Source: CAVRXQ01 sp963831155
Lineage (GTDB): Bacteria > Actinomycetota > Acidimicrobiia > Acidimicrobiales > Bog-793
Assembly (NCBI GenBank): GCA_963831155.1
Contig: CAWHOY010000008.1
Span: forward strand, 372,001 to 436,000
Direction: 5' to 3'
Length of the DNA: 64,000 nucleotides
Below the pieces are notes generated by a model. It worked only from the letters and a program-made list of their open reading frames with translations, was not told where the DNA came from and ran no database searches. The position numbers and the translations under genes are program-made. Shown here piece by piece: positions 44,436 through 54,081 of this stretch (within the stretch, counting starts at the first letter, position 1; each line of letters starts with the position of its first letter).

Positions 44436-45122
44436 ATGACGGCGTCCTATCGCCAGCAAGTCCCGCGCCCAGAAGACGCCCGTGCCGGAGTCAGTCCACG
44501 TTGGACCGAAATCGACACCACGGCGCGCGCGCACATTCCTGTCGATCGTGTGCGCGAGGCGTTCGCGTCGGTTCGCTCCCCGGAGTTCGGCGAAGGTTCG
44601 GCAGAAGCCGCCGTGCTCGTCGCGATGGAAGAGATCGACGACGAGGCGAACGTCGTGCTCATCCGGCGCGCTGACGACCTCGTCATCGACCCGACGCACA
44701 TCGCATTTCCCGGTGGTCACGTCGAAGCCGGGGAGACACCGCTCGAGGCTGCCTTGCGCGAGTCCGAGGAGGAGATCGGGCTCAAGCGTGCCGACGTCGA
44801 GGTGATCGGGGCGTTCCCGGCGCTCGGGCGACGCCGCGGCGACGCGCGTGTGGTGCCGTTCGTCGGCGTCGTCCGGGACCGCCCGCCGCTCGAGCGCGAC
44901 CGCGTCGAGGTTGCCGAAATCCTCGAAGTGCCGCTTTGTGCGCTGGCCGCCGACGGCGCGTCCTGGCAGGAGGTCTGGACCGCAGGGGCAGAGAACCTTG
45001 AGATGACGTTCTTCGCTGGGATTCCCGAGCTCGGCTCCGAGCTCGTTTGGGGACTCTCGGCGCGGATCCTGTCGTTGTTGCTGACCCGCATCCTCCTCGG
45101 AGCGGAAAAGCCCACCGTGTAG
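44436..45122 (+). CDS. NUDIX hydrolase, CoA pyrophosphatase-like
   Basis: A 228-residue NUDIX enzyme. The NUDIX box GHVEAGETPLEAALRESEEEIGL-type stretch is complete (positions near 95-120), and just before it FPGGH is in the form found in CoA and nucleoside-diphosphate pyrophosphatases. LVAMEEIDDEANVVLIRRADD precedes it. Relatives cleave CoA or similar dinucleotides; the substrate here is not proven. ATG 44436 is the first ordinary start with a plausible N-terminus. The start is close to the groEL terminator. Confidence 0.82.
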   Translation: MTASYRQQVPRPEDARAGVSPRWTEIDTTARAHIPVDRVREAFASVRSPEFGEGSAEAAVLVAMEEIDDEANVVLIRRADDLVIDPTHIAFPGGHVEAGETPLEAALRESEEEIGLKRADVEVIGAFPALGRRRGDARVVPFVGVVRDRPPLERDRVEVAEILEVPLCALAADGASWQEVWTAGAENLEMTFFAGIPELGSELVWGLSARILSLLLTRILLGAEKPTV

Positions 45123-45185
45123 CCTCGCCGCGGCGCGCGCCGAGGTCGGAGCGCACAGACACCTCTTTGCTGGGAGCGGAATCCG

Positions 45186-46319
45186 GTGGCAGACGTCGAA
45201 ATCGGCATCGGCAAGAGCGCCCGGCGCGCGTTCAGCCTCGACGAGATCGCCATCGTGCCGTCGCGGCGGACCCGAGACGCGAACGACGTCGACATCTCTT
45301 GGCAATTCGAGGCGTTCCGCTTCGCGCTGCCGTTTGTCGCCGCACCCCGAGATGGAATTGTCGGGCCAAGGACCGCCGTCGCGATCGACGCCCTTGGGGG
45401 TTTGTCCTGCCTGGACTTGGAAGGTCTGTGGACGCGCTATGAGGATCCGCTGCCGGTATTCGAAAAGATCGCTCATGCGCATCCATCCGAAGTGACGCGA
45501 CGTGTCCAGGAGGCATACGCGCAACCGGTTCGCGCTGAGCTCGTTACAGCGCGCGTGCGCGCGATCGTGACGCAGGGTGCGGTCGCCTGCGGCGCGGTAA
45601 CGCCGCAGCGCGCCGAAGAACTTGTGCCTGCGGCAATCGATGGCGGACTCGACGTCTTGGTGATCGCCGGGATCACCGTCTCTGCGGAGCACGTCTCGCG
45701 CTCGAACATCACGCTCGATCTCGAAACGTTCGTTCGCGCGCTCGATTTGCCGGTGATCGTCGGCGGCTGTTCGTCCTATGCCGCTGCTTTGCACCTGATG
45801 CGGACCGGCGCGATGGGGGTGTTGGTCGGTGTGGGCCCCGGTGAGTTCGCCGACGACTCGCGTCGCGTCCTTGGTGTCGGAGCGCCCATCGCGACCACGA
45901 TCGCGGACGCGGCGGGTGCGCGCAGCCGACATCTCGAAGAGACGGGCTTTTATGTCCAAGTGATCGCGGATGCGCCGATCGCAGAAGGTGGCGATCTTGC
46001 TGCGGCGTTCGCATGCGGAGCCGACGCGGTGATGCTCGCGGCGCCCCTCGCAGCGGCGGAAGAGGCTCCAGGGGGTGGTCGCTACGTCGCGGCGGCAGCT
46101 GGCCATCCGAGCTTGCCGCGCAGCGGCCTTGTCGAGGTTCCCGTGCTCGGGCCGCTCGCGGAGATCCTGACTGGTCCGGCCCACGATGCGAGCGGGCGGA
46201 CGAACCTCTTCGGGGCGTTGCGGGCGGCGATGGCACTTTCTGGATACGAGACCATCCGCGAATTCCACAAGGCGTCAGTCGTTGTTTCCTCGCATCGATG
46301 GAGCTCATCGACAACGTGA
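45186..46319 (+). CDS. guaB3: GuaB3 family IMP dehydrogenase-related protein
   Basis: A 377-residue TIM-barrel protein of the actinobacterial GuaB3 group. It begins VEIGIGKSARRAFSLDEIAIVPSRRTRD, the GuaB3 form, and has FALPFVAAPRDGIVGPRTAVAIDALGGLSCL, VIVGGCSSYAAALHLMRTGAMGVLVGVGPG and ADAPIAEGGDLAAAFACGADAVMLA. The catalytic cysteine loop of true IMP dehydrogenases (GxGSICxT) is replaced by GPGEFADDSRRVLG with no Cys, and CBS domains are absent. Other GuaB3 members show GMP reductase activity, so this may recycle GMP; unproven here. Its end overlaps the next gene by 22 bases. Confidence 0.85.
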   Translation: MADVEIGIGKSARRAFSLDEIAIVPSRRTRDANDVDISWQFEAFRFALPFVAAPRDGIVGPRTAVAIDALGGLSCLDLEGLWTRYEDPLPVFEKIAHAHPSEVTRRVQEAYAQPVRAELVTARVRAIVTQGAVACGAVTPQRAEELVPAAIDGGLDVLVIAGITVSAEHVSRSNITLDLETFVRALDLPVIVGGCSSYAAALHLMRTGAMGVLVGVGPGEFADDSRRVLGVGAPIATTIADAAGARSRHLEETGFYVQVIADAPIAEGGDLAAAFACGADAVMLAAPLAAAEEAPGGGRYVAAAAGHPSLPRSGLVEVPVLGPLAEILTGPAHDASGRTNLFGALRAAMALSGYETIREFHKASVVVSSHRWSSSTT

Positions 46320-48757
46320 CCGAAGCCGAAGCGCCCTCAAGACGTCGGGATCTCGGGGCGTTCTTCTCGTGGCGATATCGGAGCGACGTGCTCGGTCTTT
46401 TGATCGTCGTGATCGTCGCGCTCTTGTACCTGGCGCCGTCGATCAAGGACGGCTTCAGCTTCGGCCCGTCCGACCTCGTCTCGAACGCTTCGGTTCTGAC
46501 CCGCATGATCTTCACCTCGGCGTCGCACAACCACCTGGCGGGCGACGTCGGCGACCAGGGTGTTCCGTGGAACGCGATCGATTGGCGCATTGTCCATCAC
46601 GGCTCGATCCCGCTGTGGAACTCGACAGCGGGAACGGGACTGCCCCAACTGTTCAATTTCGAATCCGCAGCGCTCGCGCTGCCGACGTTGATCGCCTATC
46701 TTTTCCCGCTCTCGGCCTCGTTCCTGGTGACCGTCCTCGGCAAATTGCTGATCGCCGGTATCGGTACGTACGTCTGCTGCCGGGTGCTCGGGACCAAGGC
46801 GGCGGGCGCGACCCTGGGCGGGATCTCCTTCATGCTGTCGGGGAGCTTCGCCGGGTGGCTCGGGTGGTCGATCTCGGGGCCGGTGGCGTGGTCCGGCTTT
46901 ATCCTCGCCGGGGTCGTGCTCGCCTACCGGTCCCGTCGGCGAGCCCGCGACCTCTGGCTGCTGGCCGTGTCGGTGGCGTTCGCGATCTACGGGGGATTCC
47001 CCGAGATGTACGTCATCATGGGGCCGGCGCTGCTCGGCGCGGCAGGCGTCGCCGCGCTCGTGATGCTCGTGCGCGACCGCAAGCTCGAATGGCGTGGGCT
47101 CGGGCGCGTATTTGTCGGCTCGGCGGCCGGCTTCGCGCTGTCGGCGCCGCTGTGGCTGCCCGGCATCTCGGTCGTCGCGCACTCGGCGCGTTCGGGCAAG
47201 CACCTCGACGGCGGCCTCGTCCCGTCGCTTTTGAACTTGGCGTTCGTGCAGGGCTACTACGGCCTGCCGATCAAAGGCAGCTTTTGGTTCACGAACCTCA
47301 GCAACTACTACGAGTCCGCGGCGTACCTCGGAATCGTCGCCATCGTCTGCGCCGCGCTCGGGTTGTTCCTCTGTTTCCGCCGGCCGATCGTGATCGGCCT
47401 GGCGCTCGCCGGCTTCGGGACTCTCATCGCCTGTTATGACATCTTCGGCGGTATCGGCAAAACGATCTTCACCGACCTCGGACTCGGAGCGGTGGCGGTG
47501 CACCGTGGACTGCCGGTCTTTGAATTCTGCGTCGCCGTCGTCGCGGCCCTCGGTTTCGACGCTTTGTTGCGCCGATTCGCAGAGCGCAAGGTGCAGATCG
47601 CCCTCGTCGTCATCCTCGCCGCGGTGTCCTTCGAGATGATCGAGTTGTGGCGTTGGGTCGACCTCCCGGCGCTCGATTCGCTTGATCGTGCGCTTCGCAC
47701 GTCGAGCCTCGTCTGGCCGACGTGGACGACGGGGATGCTCATCGTCGTGGCATTGGCGTTGATCGTCGTGCCGAAGCGGTCCGAAACGGTGCGACGGTGG
47801 ATCAGACGGGCGGTCGCGGCGCTGTTTGTCGGCACGCAGGGCGCGTTCTTGGTCATCGCCGGCGTCGGGATCAACAGCTACTTCAAGAACCCGTTCCCGA
47901 CGAACGCGGCGGTGAAGACCGTGCAGCGCATCGTCGGCTCCGGAATGTTCGCCTCGGACACGCCGATCAACGAGAGCTGTCTCGACTTGCCGCCGGCGCG
48001 GGTCAACAAGCCGTGCGGAGTGCGGTTGTGGGCGGGTTACGGCTTCATCCCGAACGTGCAGGGCGGCTACGACATCGACGAGCTCGCGATGCACGACCCG
48101 ATCATCCCGCAGCGCTACTTCGCCGCCTGGCCGGTGCCGAACGCCGGTCAGGTGTTCAAGGGCAACGTCGGCGTCTTTTCACCGTCGATCACCTCGGTCG
48201 CGCTCGCCCGTAGATACGGCGTCACGACCGTCCTCTTGCCGCCGGGCTACCCGCTGCCGAAAGGCATGAACCTTGTCGCCGAGGTCCCGGTCGGGGACAA
48301 GAACAAGATCGAAGTCGCGACCGTGCCGGACTCGTCGCGCTTCGCGTTCGTCGACCCGGCAGCGTCGCAGCCGGCGACCGTCTTGTCGTACACCCAGACC
48401 AATGACGCGACCTACGTCCTCGACGTCGACGTCCCGACGAGTTCGACACTCGTTTTGCACGTCACCTATTTCTCCGGCTGGCACGTCAGCGCGAACGGCC
48501 ATCCCCTGCGCGTCGAGCCGTACGAAGGCATGTTCGAGGTCCGCGTCCCGGCGGGGACGACACGCATCACGGCGCACTACTGGCCGCGGACCTTCACCGA
48601 GGGGATCGTGCTCGCCGCGGCGGGCCTCGTCGGTCTCGGGTTGTGGCCGGCGCTGCCGCTGCTCGTCTCGGCTGGCGGGTCGATCGTCGGCACCGTTCGT
48701 CGCAGACGAGGTGGCAGAACCGAGGTGCCGTCTGGAAAGGCGGGGGCGGGCGAATGA
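46298..48757 (+). CDS. YfhO-family large membrane protein
   Basis: An 819-residue integral membrane protein. The N-terminal part carries about a dozen hydrophobic segments, starting with DVLGLLIVVIVALLYLAP. The first outer loop has DVGDQGVPWNAIDWRIVHHGSIPLWNSTAGTG, close to the YfhO and GT-C pattern of an acidic pair followed by G-x-x-P-LWN. The C-terminal 250 residues are extracytoplasmic, ending YFSGWHVSANGHPLRVEP, VRVPAGTTRITAHYWP and one last segment, as in YfhO. In Firmicutes YfhO helps glycosylate lipoteichoic acid; the role here is unknown. ATG 46298 is the first credible start. Confidence 0.75.
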   Translation: MELIDNVTEAEAPSRRRDLGAFFSWRYRSDVLGLLIVVIVALLYLAPSIKDGFSFGPSDLVSNASVLTRMIFTSASHNHLAGDVGDQGVPWNAIDWRIVHHGSIPLWNSTAGTGLPQLFNFESAALALPTLIAYLFPLSASFLVTVLGKLLIAGIGTYVCCRVLGTKAAGATLGGISFMLSGSFAGWLGWSISGPVAWSGFILAGVVLAYRSRRRARDLWLLAVSVAFAIYGGFPEMYVIMGPALLGAAGVAALVMLVRDRKLEWRGLGRVFVGSAAGFALSAPLWLPGISVVAHSARSGKHLDGGLVPSLLNLAFVQGYYGLPIKGSFWFTNLSNYYESAAYLGIVAIVCAALGLFLCFRRPIVIGLALAGFGTLIACYDIFGGIGKTIFTDLGLGAVAVHRGLPVFEFCVAVVAALGFDALLRRFAERKVQIALVVILAAVSFEMIELWRWVDLPALDSLDRALRTSSLVWPTWTTGMLIVVALALIVVPKRSETVRRWIRRAVAALFVGTQGAFLVIAGVGINSYFKNPFPTNAAVKTVQRIVGSGMFASDTPINESCLDLPPARVNKPCGVRLWAGYGFIPNVQGGYDIDELAMHDPIIPQRYFAAWPVPNAGQVFKGNVGVFSPSITSVALARRYGVTTVLLPPGYPLPKGMNLVAEVPVGDKNKIEVATVPDSSRFAFVDPAASQPATVLSYTQTNDATYVLDVDVPTSSTLVLHVTYFSGWHVSANGHPLRVEPYEGMFEVRVPAGTTRITAHYWPRTFTEGIVLAAAGLVGLGLWPALPLLVSAGGSIVGTVRRRRGGRTEVPSGKAGAGE

Positions 48758-48806
48758 GCCCTACCCCTGACGGAGCCGGATCCTCCGAGCGCGGCAAGTA
48801 GTTTGA

Positions 48807-48836
48807 CCTCCTACAAGGTGGATCTTCTCGAGGAGG
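48807..48836 (+). promoter_or_regulatory. Possible Shine-Dalgarno-masking hairpin before the thiolase
   Basis: CCTCCT at 48807-48812 is an exact complement of the ribosome-binding site AGGAGG at 48831-48836, four bases before ATG 48841. If paired in mRNA (18-base loop) it would hide the site. Six pairs with a long loop are only moderately stable. Confidence 0.35.
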
Positions 48837-48840
48837 AGCG

Positions 48841-50025
48841 ATGACCGGGAACGTCATCATCGCCGGAGCTCGCACGCCGATCGGCAAGATGCTGGGCGCC
48901 CTCACCCCGCTTCGGGCGGTCGACCTCGGCGCGATCGCGATCGCCGAGGCGCTCGCCCGTGCGGGCGTCGACCCGGCGGCCTGCGACTACGTCGTCATGG
49001 GCCACGTGCTCCAGGCGGGACAGGGCCAGGACACGGCGCGCCAGGCGGCCGTGAAAGCCGGCATCCCGATGTCGACGCCGGCGACGACGGTCAACAAGGT
49101 CTGCCTCTCCGGGTTGAACGCCATCCACCTCGCCGATCTGATGGTGCGCTCTGGCGATGCCGACATCGTCGTCGCCGGCGGGATGGAGTCGATGACGAAT
49201 GCCCCCTACGTGCTGCCCGGCGCGCGGGCCGGCCTCCGTTTCGGTGACCAGGCCCTTTTGGACGTCATCCAGGTCGACGGGCTCGTCTCTTCCTTCGAGC
49301 ACTTCATCATGGGCGAGGGAACCGACCGCGATGCCGAGGCCGCCGGCGTGTCCCGTCAGCGCCAAGACGACCTGGCGCTGAAGTCGAACCTGCGCGCCGC
49401 CGACGCCGCCGCGTCCGGACGCTTCAAAGAGGAGATCGTGCCGGTGACGGTGACGGTGACCGACCGGCGCGGATCCGTCATCGTTGAAACCGATGAGGGA
49501 GTGCGGCCGAACACGACCGCCGAGGGCCTCGCTTCGCTGAAACCCGCCTTCGTCAAAAACGGCACGGTTACCGCCGGCAACGCGAGCCAGATCTCCGACG
49601 GCGCCGCGGCAGTCGTCGTCACCTCGCGCCAGCGTGCCGAGGACCTCGGCGTCGAGCCGCTCGCTGAGCTCGTGGCGTACGGACAGGTCGCCGGGCCTGA
49701 CGAGTCGCTCCTCACCCAGCCCTCGCGGGCGATCCTCGACGCGGTGAAACGCGGCGGGTCGTCGCTTTCGGAAATGGATCTTTTCGAGATCAACGAGGCC
49801 TTCGCCGCGGTCGCGGCGGCGTCGATCGACGATCTGGGCCTCACAGACGAGGTCGTCAACGTGAACGGTGGTGCGATCGCCCTCGGCCACCCGATCGGCA
49901 TGTCCGGAACGCGCCTCGCGCTGACGCTCGCCTACGAGCTCCGTCGCCGCGGCGGCGGCACGGGCGCGGCGGCGCTGTGTGGCGGCGGGGGACAGGGCGA
50001 CGCGCTGATCCTTCGTACGCTCTGA
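48841..50025 (+). CDS. Acetyl-CoA C-acetyltransferase (thiolase)
   Basis: A 394-residue biosynthetic-type thiolase. Acylation Cys88 lies in TTVNKVCLSGLNAI, followed by GGMESMTNAPYVLPGAR. The second half has NVNGGAIALGHPIGMSGTR with the catalytic His and ALCGGGGQGDAL with the proton-shuttling Cys. These enzymes join two acetyl-CoA to acetoacetyl-CoA or cleave it. A 3-oxoacid CoA-transferase is encoded at 55941-57343, so acetoacetate and acetoacetyl-CoA metabolism is plausible. No other polyhydroxybutyrate or isoprenoid gene is nearby. Confidence 0.93.
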   Translation: MTGNVIIAGARTPIGKMLGALTPLRAVDLGAIAIAEALARAGVDPAACDYVVMGHVLQAGQGQDTARQAAVKAGIPMSTPATTVNKVCLSGLNAIHLADLMVRSGDADIVVAGGMESMTNAPYVLPGARAGLRFGDQALLDVIQVDGLVSSFEHFIMGEGTDRDAEAAGVSRQRQDDLALKSNLRAADAAASGRFKEEIVPVTVTVTDRRGSVIVETDEGVRPNTTAEGLASLKPAFVKNGTVTAGNASQISDGAAAVVVTSRQRAEDLGVEPLAELVAYGQVAGPDESLLTQPSRAILDAVKRGGSSLSEMDLFEINEAFAAVAAASIDDLGLTDEVVNVNGGAIALGHPIGMSGTRLALTLAYELRRRGGGTGAAALCGGGGQGDALILRTL

Positions 50026-50051
50026 GCGCGCCGATCTGACGCCACGCGCCG

Positions 50052-50816
50052 ATGGGACTCGGCGCGTGGTCGTACGTGCTCGCCGGATTGGCGGGCATTG
50101 CCGCCGGCGGGGTGAACGCGCTCGCCGGCGGCGGGACGCTGATCAGTTTTCCCGTCCTCGTCGGGCTCGGTCTGCCAGCCGTGCGGGCGAACGTCACGAA
50201 CCTCGTCGCGCTGACTCCCGGCTACGTCGCCGGCACGGCCGCGCAACGTGCCGACCTCGAAGGTCAGTCGCGCACGTTGCGGACGCTCCTCCTCGTCGCT
50301 GCGGCGGGCGGCCTCGTCGGTTCGATCATCCTTGTCAACACCCCGGCGTCGGTATTTCGTGACGTCGTGCCGTATCTGCTCGTCTTCTCGGCGACGCTGC
50401 TCGCCGCACCGCAACGCCTGAAGGCTCGCATCTCGCAGAAGGACTTGATTCGCGCGGAGACTTCCGTCAGGCGAGGTCCGCTCACACTGAGCACGTTTGT
50501 CTCTGCCGTCTATGGCGGGTACTTCGGCGCCGGACTCGGCATCTTGCTGCTCGCGCTGATGGAGCTGTTCTCCTCGGAGAGCCTCTTTCGCCTCAACGCG
50601 TTGAAGCAGGCGCTGTCCTTCGTGATCAGCCTCGTCGCGGCGATTTTCCTTGCGGCCGTCGCGCACGTCTCGTGGGGCTACGTTGCCGTGCTCGCGCCGA
50701 GCGCGGTGGCTGGCGGTGCGCTCGGTGGCAAGCTCGTTCGCAGAGTTCCGGCGGGCGCGTTGCGGGCGATCGTTGTCGTGGTCGGCGTCGGCGTCGCGAT
50801 CCGTTATTGGGTGTGA
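50052..50816 (+). CDS. TauE/SafE-family sulfite exporter-like protein
   Basis: A 254-residue membrane protein with about eight hydrophobic segments. It opens GAWSYVLAGLAGIAAGGVNALAGGGTLISFPVLVGLGLP, the N-terminal TauE repeat with an A/G-GG-G-T-L motif, and has a similar second repeat ATFVSAVYGGYFGAGLGILLLALMELF. Family members export sulfite, sulfoacetate or similar organic anions. The substrate is unknown. It converges with the FtsX-like gene with a 10-base gap. Confidence 0.85.
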   Translation: MGLGAWSYVLAGLAGIAAGGVNALAGGGTLISFPVLVGLGLPAVRANVTNLVALTPGYVAGTAAQRADLEGQSRTLRTLLLVAAAGGLVGSIILVNTPASVFRDVVPYLLVFSATLLAAPQRLKARISQKDLIRAETSVRRGPLTLSTFVSAVYGGYFGAGLGILLLALMELFSSESLFRLNALKQALSFVISLVAAIFLAAVAHVSWGYVAVLAPSAVAGGALGGKLVRRVPAGALRAIVVVVGVGVAIRYWV

Positions 50817-50826
50817 CGAACCCCGA

Positions 50827-53355
50827 TCACTCGGTCCGCAACACGAGTGCGGGCGGCGTGCGCCGCGCGACGCGGCCGGGGATCGCGCCGACGAGGTTGG
50901 CGACGACGATCGCGCCGATGCCGACGAGGACGATGCTCAGGACCGGGACGGCTGGCTCGGGCACCGCCGCGATGGAGCGGGCAAATAGCGTCCAAAGCCA
51001 ACGCCCGATCGCTATGCCGATCGGCACGCCGATCACGACGCCGATGAGGGCTGTCACCGTCGCCTGCCACACGATCGTCCATGCGAGCTGTCGCCCGGTG
51101 AAGCCGAGTGCCTTCAACAAAGCGAGCTCGCGGCGGCGCGTTCTGACCGAAGCCGACAGCGCAGCCGCGAGCGCGATGACAGCACCGAGCACGACCCCCA
51201 ATGCGAGGTACGAGGGTGTGGCGCCCATCGAGCGGTAGTTGACGATCTCCGCCGGCCGCTCGACGCCGAGCAGTGACACCTCATTCTGGTACTTCGCCAG
51301 CAACCGATCGGAGAGCGAGACGATCCGATCGAGATTCGCGCGTGCCGCCGACGCGGAGATGTTTGGTCGGATCCGGATCAGTGCCAAATTCGGTCCGGAG
51401 AGCGTGTAGATGGATCCCATCAGCAAGCGGTGCAGGCGCGACGCCGCCTGCCACTCGAACCACATTCCCGTACCCATCGAAGGGTGCAGGACTGCCGCGC
51501 CGCCGATGCCGCCGACGGCTGGGAACGTCGCCGTCCCGACGATGACCATGCGCTCCGCCGGGACGTATATCGGGTAATCGGCCTTCGTTCCGTACGAGAG
51601 CACGACGGTGTCGCCGACGCGCTTGTGGATTTCGGCGAGTGTCGTCGGACCGAGGACGACCTGATTTGCTGCGCGTACAGGGTGGCCGGTAAGTACGGGC
51701 ATCGCGACCGTCGGATCCGAACCGCTGATCATCGAGGGGACCGTGAGCCCGTCGAGTTGGACGTTCGCGCCGGTGCTCCACCCGCTGAATGTGGCGACGT
51801 CTCGATCGTGGTGCAACGCAGACAGCGCCTGGGGTGGCACGTCGTCGCTGCCCACGAGCGCGAACGTCCAGTTCCAGCCGTACAGGCGTGGATGGGAGAC
51901 GAGGGTCGAAAGGCTGGCACCGAACGTCAGGGTCGTCACGAGGAGGACGATCGCCAGCGTCGCACCGAAGATCGTCGAACGCGCCGGCGCCGCGGTGCGC
52001 ACCGAAGTCGACTGCACCGCCCCTCGCACGCCGAGAACCGCAGGCATCGGCAGTCGAAGGGCGCGCGCGAATCGTGTCGACCACGTCCCCAATCCGGACG
52101 GCGGAACGTAGGCCGCGGAGCGCTTGGCGGAGGCGAAACGCCATCCGATCACGATCGCGATCGACACGAGGACGACAAGAAGAGCGAGAACCCCGAAGCC
52201 GAGCGGGGCGCCGTCGAACGCAAAGCCCTTGAACGGGTAGACGACGCGCACCGAACCAAGCGGCGCGATCGGTGATAGCGCAACCGCCACGCCGACCGCG
52301 AGCGCGCATCCAGCGAGGATCGACGCCAGCACTCCCAACTCGACGTCACCTATCTGCACGAGCGGAGTTGCCCCGAGCGCGCGCAGCACCTCACGGTCGT
52401 CTTCGTTTGATCGAATCAACCGCGCGATCGCCATCGCTGCGATCGCCAGCGCCGCGATCGCGACGACGCCTCCGAAGGCGGCGAGCGCGATTGACTCAGG
52501 GCGGATCGAACGTTCGACCTTGGCGACCGCATCGGCGGTGACCGCGAACTCATAGACGGCCCCCGGCGGAAGGAGTTCGATGACCTGTTTCTCGGTTGCG
52601 GCGACCGACCCGCGCCTTCGCAGCTGGATCGCGAAGTTTGTACCCCCGCCTCCGAACGCATCCGCCCGCGCGAAGGCAGGGGTGAAGACGGCGAGCGATG
52701 TCTTCGCGTCCGCCTGGTCTTGCAGAACCGACGTGTTGAACTCGACGAGGCCGACGAGCCTCTCGCGCACGATTCGCGCGGGGTGTTCGGGGGTCGCGCC
52801 ACTTGCGCTGAACTGGCTCGGGCGAAAAACCGCCCAGTTGATCGATTCGCCGACGTGCCATCCTTGGCTACGTGCCGCCAGCGGGGTTGTTGCGAACTCA
52901 CCGGGGGAGTCCGGGTTCGGCATGCGTCCTGCGACGACGGCCGGTCGATCCTCGTTGAAGAAATCCCCGGCGACGCTCGCGACGGGTGAGATCGCCGCAT
53001 CGCGCTCGAGCTGTCCTTTCGCGTTGATCGGCGCGGTGAGCGGGTAGACGAAGCGCTCGACGTGCCGGACGTTCGGCAGCCGGCTGAGCTCGCCCGCCAT
53101 CGCATCCTGTTGGCGAAGTGGGACCGCGCCGGTGGACGTGGTGTACTCCCACACGGTCACCTGGAGCGTTGAGGGATTCGTGCTCTCGAGAAACTGCGGG
53201 TAGGCGGACTGTGTCCTCCGTGCGGCGGCGATCGATCCGAGCGCCAAGCCGCCGAGCGCGCCGAGGACGAGCGTGATCGCGAGGTACGACCGAAAGCGGT
53301 GGGCGAGGGTTCGCCGAGCCCGGTAGGTAATGACGCGCCAAGAGTCGAGGTTCAC
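50827..53355 (-). CDS. ABC transporter FtsX-like permease, duplicated
   Basis: An 842-residue permease. An N-terminal segment (FRSYLAITLVLGALGGLALGSIAAARRTQSAYPQF) leads into an extracytoplasmic domain. Then comes a first FtsX unit of three or four membrane segments (about residues 285-415, ALAAFGGVVAIAALAIAAMAIARLI). A second such set includes a further extracytoplasmic domain and ends YLALGVVLGAVIALAAALSASVRTRRRELALLKALGFTGRQLAW and a last segment. RRRELALLKALG is the FtsX loop that couples to the ATPase. No ATPase is adjacent; the LolD-type one at 36981-37709 is a candidate. Confidence 0.88.
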   Translation of the reverse strand: MNLDSWRVITYRARRTLAHRFRSYLAITLVLGALGGLALGSIAAARRTQSAYPQFLESTNPSTLQVTVWEYTTSTGAVPLRQQDAMAGELSRLPNVRHVERFVYPLTAPINAKGQLERDAAISPVASVAGDFFNEDRPAVVAGRMPNPDSPGEFATTPLAARSQGWHVGESINWAVFRPSQFSASGATPEHPARIVRERLVGLVEFNTSVLQDQADAKTSLAVFTPAFARADAFGGGGTNFAIQLRRRGSVAATEKQVIELLPPGAVYEFAVTADAVAKVERSIRPESIALAAFGGVVAIAALAIAAMAIARLIRSNEDDREVLRALGATPLVQIGDVELGVLASILAGCALAVGVAVALSPIAPLGSVRVVYPFKGFAFDGAPLGFGVLALLVVLVSIAIVIGWRFASAKRSAAYVPPSGLGTWSTRFARALRLPMPAVLGVRGAVQSTSVRTAAPARSTIFGATLAIVLLVTTLTFGASLSTLVSHPRLYGWNWTFALVGSDDVPPQALSALHHDRDVATFSGWSTGANVQLDGLTVPSMISGSDPTVAMPVLTGHPVRAANQVVLGPTTLAEIHKRVGDTVVLSYGTKADYPIYVPAERMVIVGTATFPAVGGIGGAAVLHPSMGTGMWFEWQAASRLHRLLMGSIYTLSGPNLALIRIRPNISASAARANLDRIVSLSDRLLAKYQNEVSLLGVERPAEIVNYRSMGATPSYLALGVVLGAVIALAAALSASVRTRRRELALLKALGFTGRQLAWTIVWQATVTALIGVVIGVPIGIAIGRWLWTLFARSIAAVPEPAVPVLSIVLVGIGAIVVANLVGAIPGRVARRTPPALVLRTE

Positions 53356-53547
53356 GGCGCTGCCGCCGGCATCGGAACGCTCAATCGAGACCCCCCAGGC
53401 GGCGCGGAGCGCCGGTCAGAAGCTAAGTGTGGTCGGCATCGAAGGAGTGGAAAAGGGGGCGGACCACCGCTTCCACCTCGTGCCAGCACTTCTTTGTTGC
53501 CGACGGTTGGGAGCTGCTCCTCTTCCCGACTTCGGGGCCGGCGGGTC

Positions 53548-54033
53548 CTAGGTGGCCTGGCCCGCGACCGAGACGAGGAGGTCGCGTGTGATCTCGAGAT
53601 GGCCGAGGTGCTGGTAGAGCTCCTCGACGAGGTGGAAGACGACGCCTGCCTGGCTCTTCCCGAGCGGCAAATCGGCGTCCTTCGGATTCACAGGCCCGTT
53701 CGGCGCGGCGACCGAATCGAGCGAGTCGAGATCAGCGACGAATCGCGTCCGTTGGTCAGCGACCCGTGCGGCGAGCTCTTCGACGCGGCCCGACGCCTGG
53801 AACTCTGCCGACCGGTCGCGGTGCACGTCGCGACCGGCGATCCGCTGCCCTCCCCAGAACTCCATGACCCCGAGACAGTGGGTGACGATCTGGAACGGTG
53901 AGTTGGCCCCCGGCAGCGCCGGCTTGTCGTTCGCAAGTTCGTCGCCGAGCATGCTCAAGATCTCGATCATCGCGTCGAGCGCGTGATCGACGTAGTACGC
54001 GACGTCGTCTAGATCGATCTCCATCGTGGCCAT
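53548..54033 (-). CDS. DinB-superfamily protein
   Basis: A 161-residue predicted four-helix DinB-like protein. ALDAMIEILSMLGDELANDKPALPGANSPFQIVTHCLGVMEFWGGQRIAGR has one His of the usual metal triad, and GVVFHLVEELYQHLGHLEITRDLL supplies two more. In actinobacteria this group is linked to mycothiol- or bacillithiol-dependent transfer. Substrate unknown. It has its own ATG start at 54033, with 192 non-coding bases between its stop and the permease gene on the same strand. Confidence 0.75.
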   Translation of the reverse strand: MATMEIDLDDVAYYVDHALDAMIEILSMLGDELANDKPALPGANSPFQIVTHCLGVMEFWGGQRIAGRDVHRDRSAEFQASGRVEELAARVADQRTRFVADLDSLDSVAAPNGPVNPKDADLPLGKSQAGVVFHLVEELYQHLGHLEITRDLLVSVAGQAT

Positions 54034-54081
54034 CGGCGCATGTTCTCAGATTGCAACCGTCCGCGCGACGAGGCGTCGAAT

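Noticed and set aside
44436..44440. Extension of the NUDIX protein upstream into the groEL region
   Set aside because: The frame is open but overlaps groEL and its terminator, and would add no conserved sequence.
46337..48094. Open frame of 585 codons on the minus strand
   Set aside because: It is antisense to the YfhO-like gene and is an Arg/Asp/Glu-rich composition artefact with no recognisable domain.
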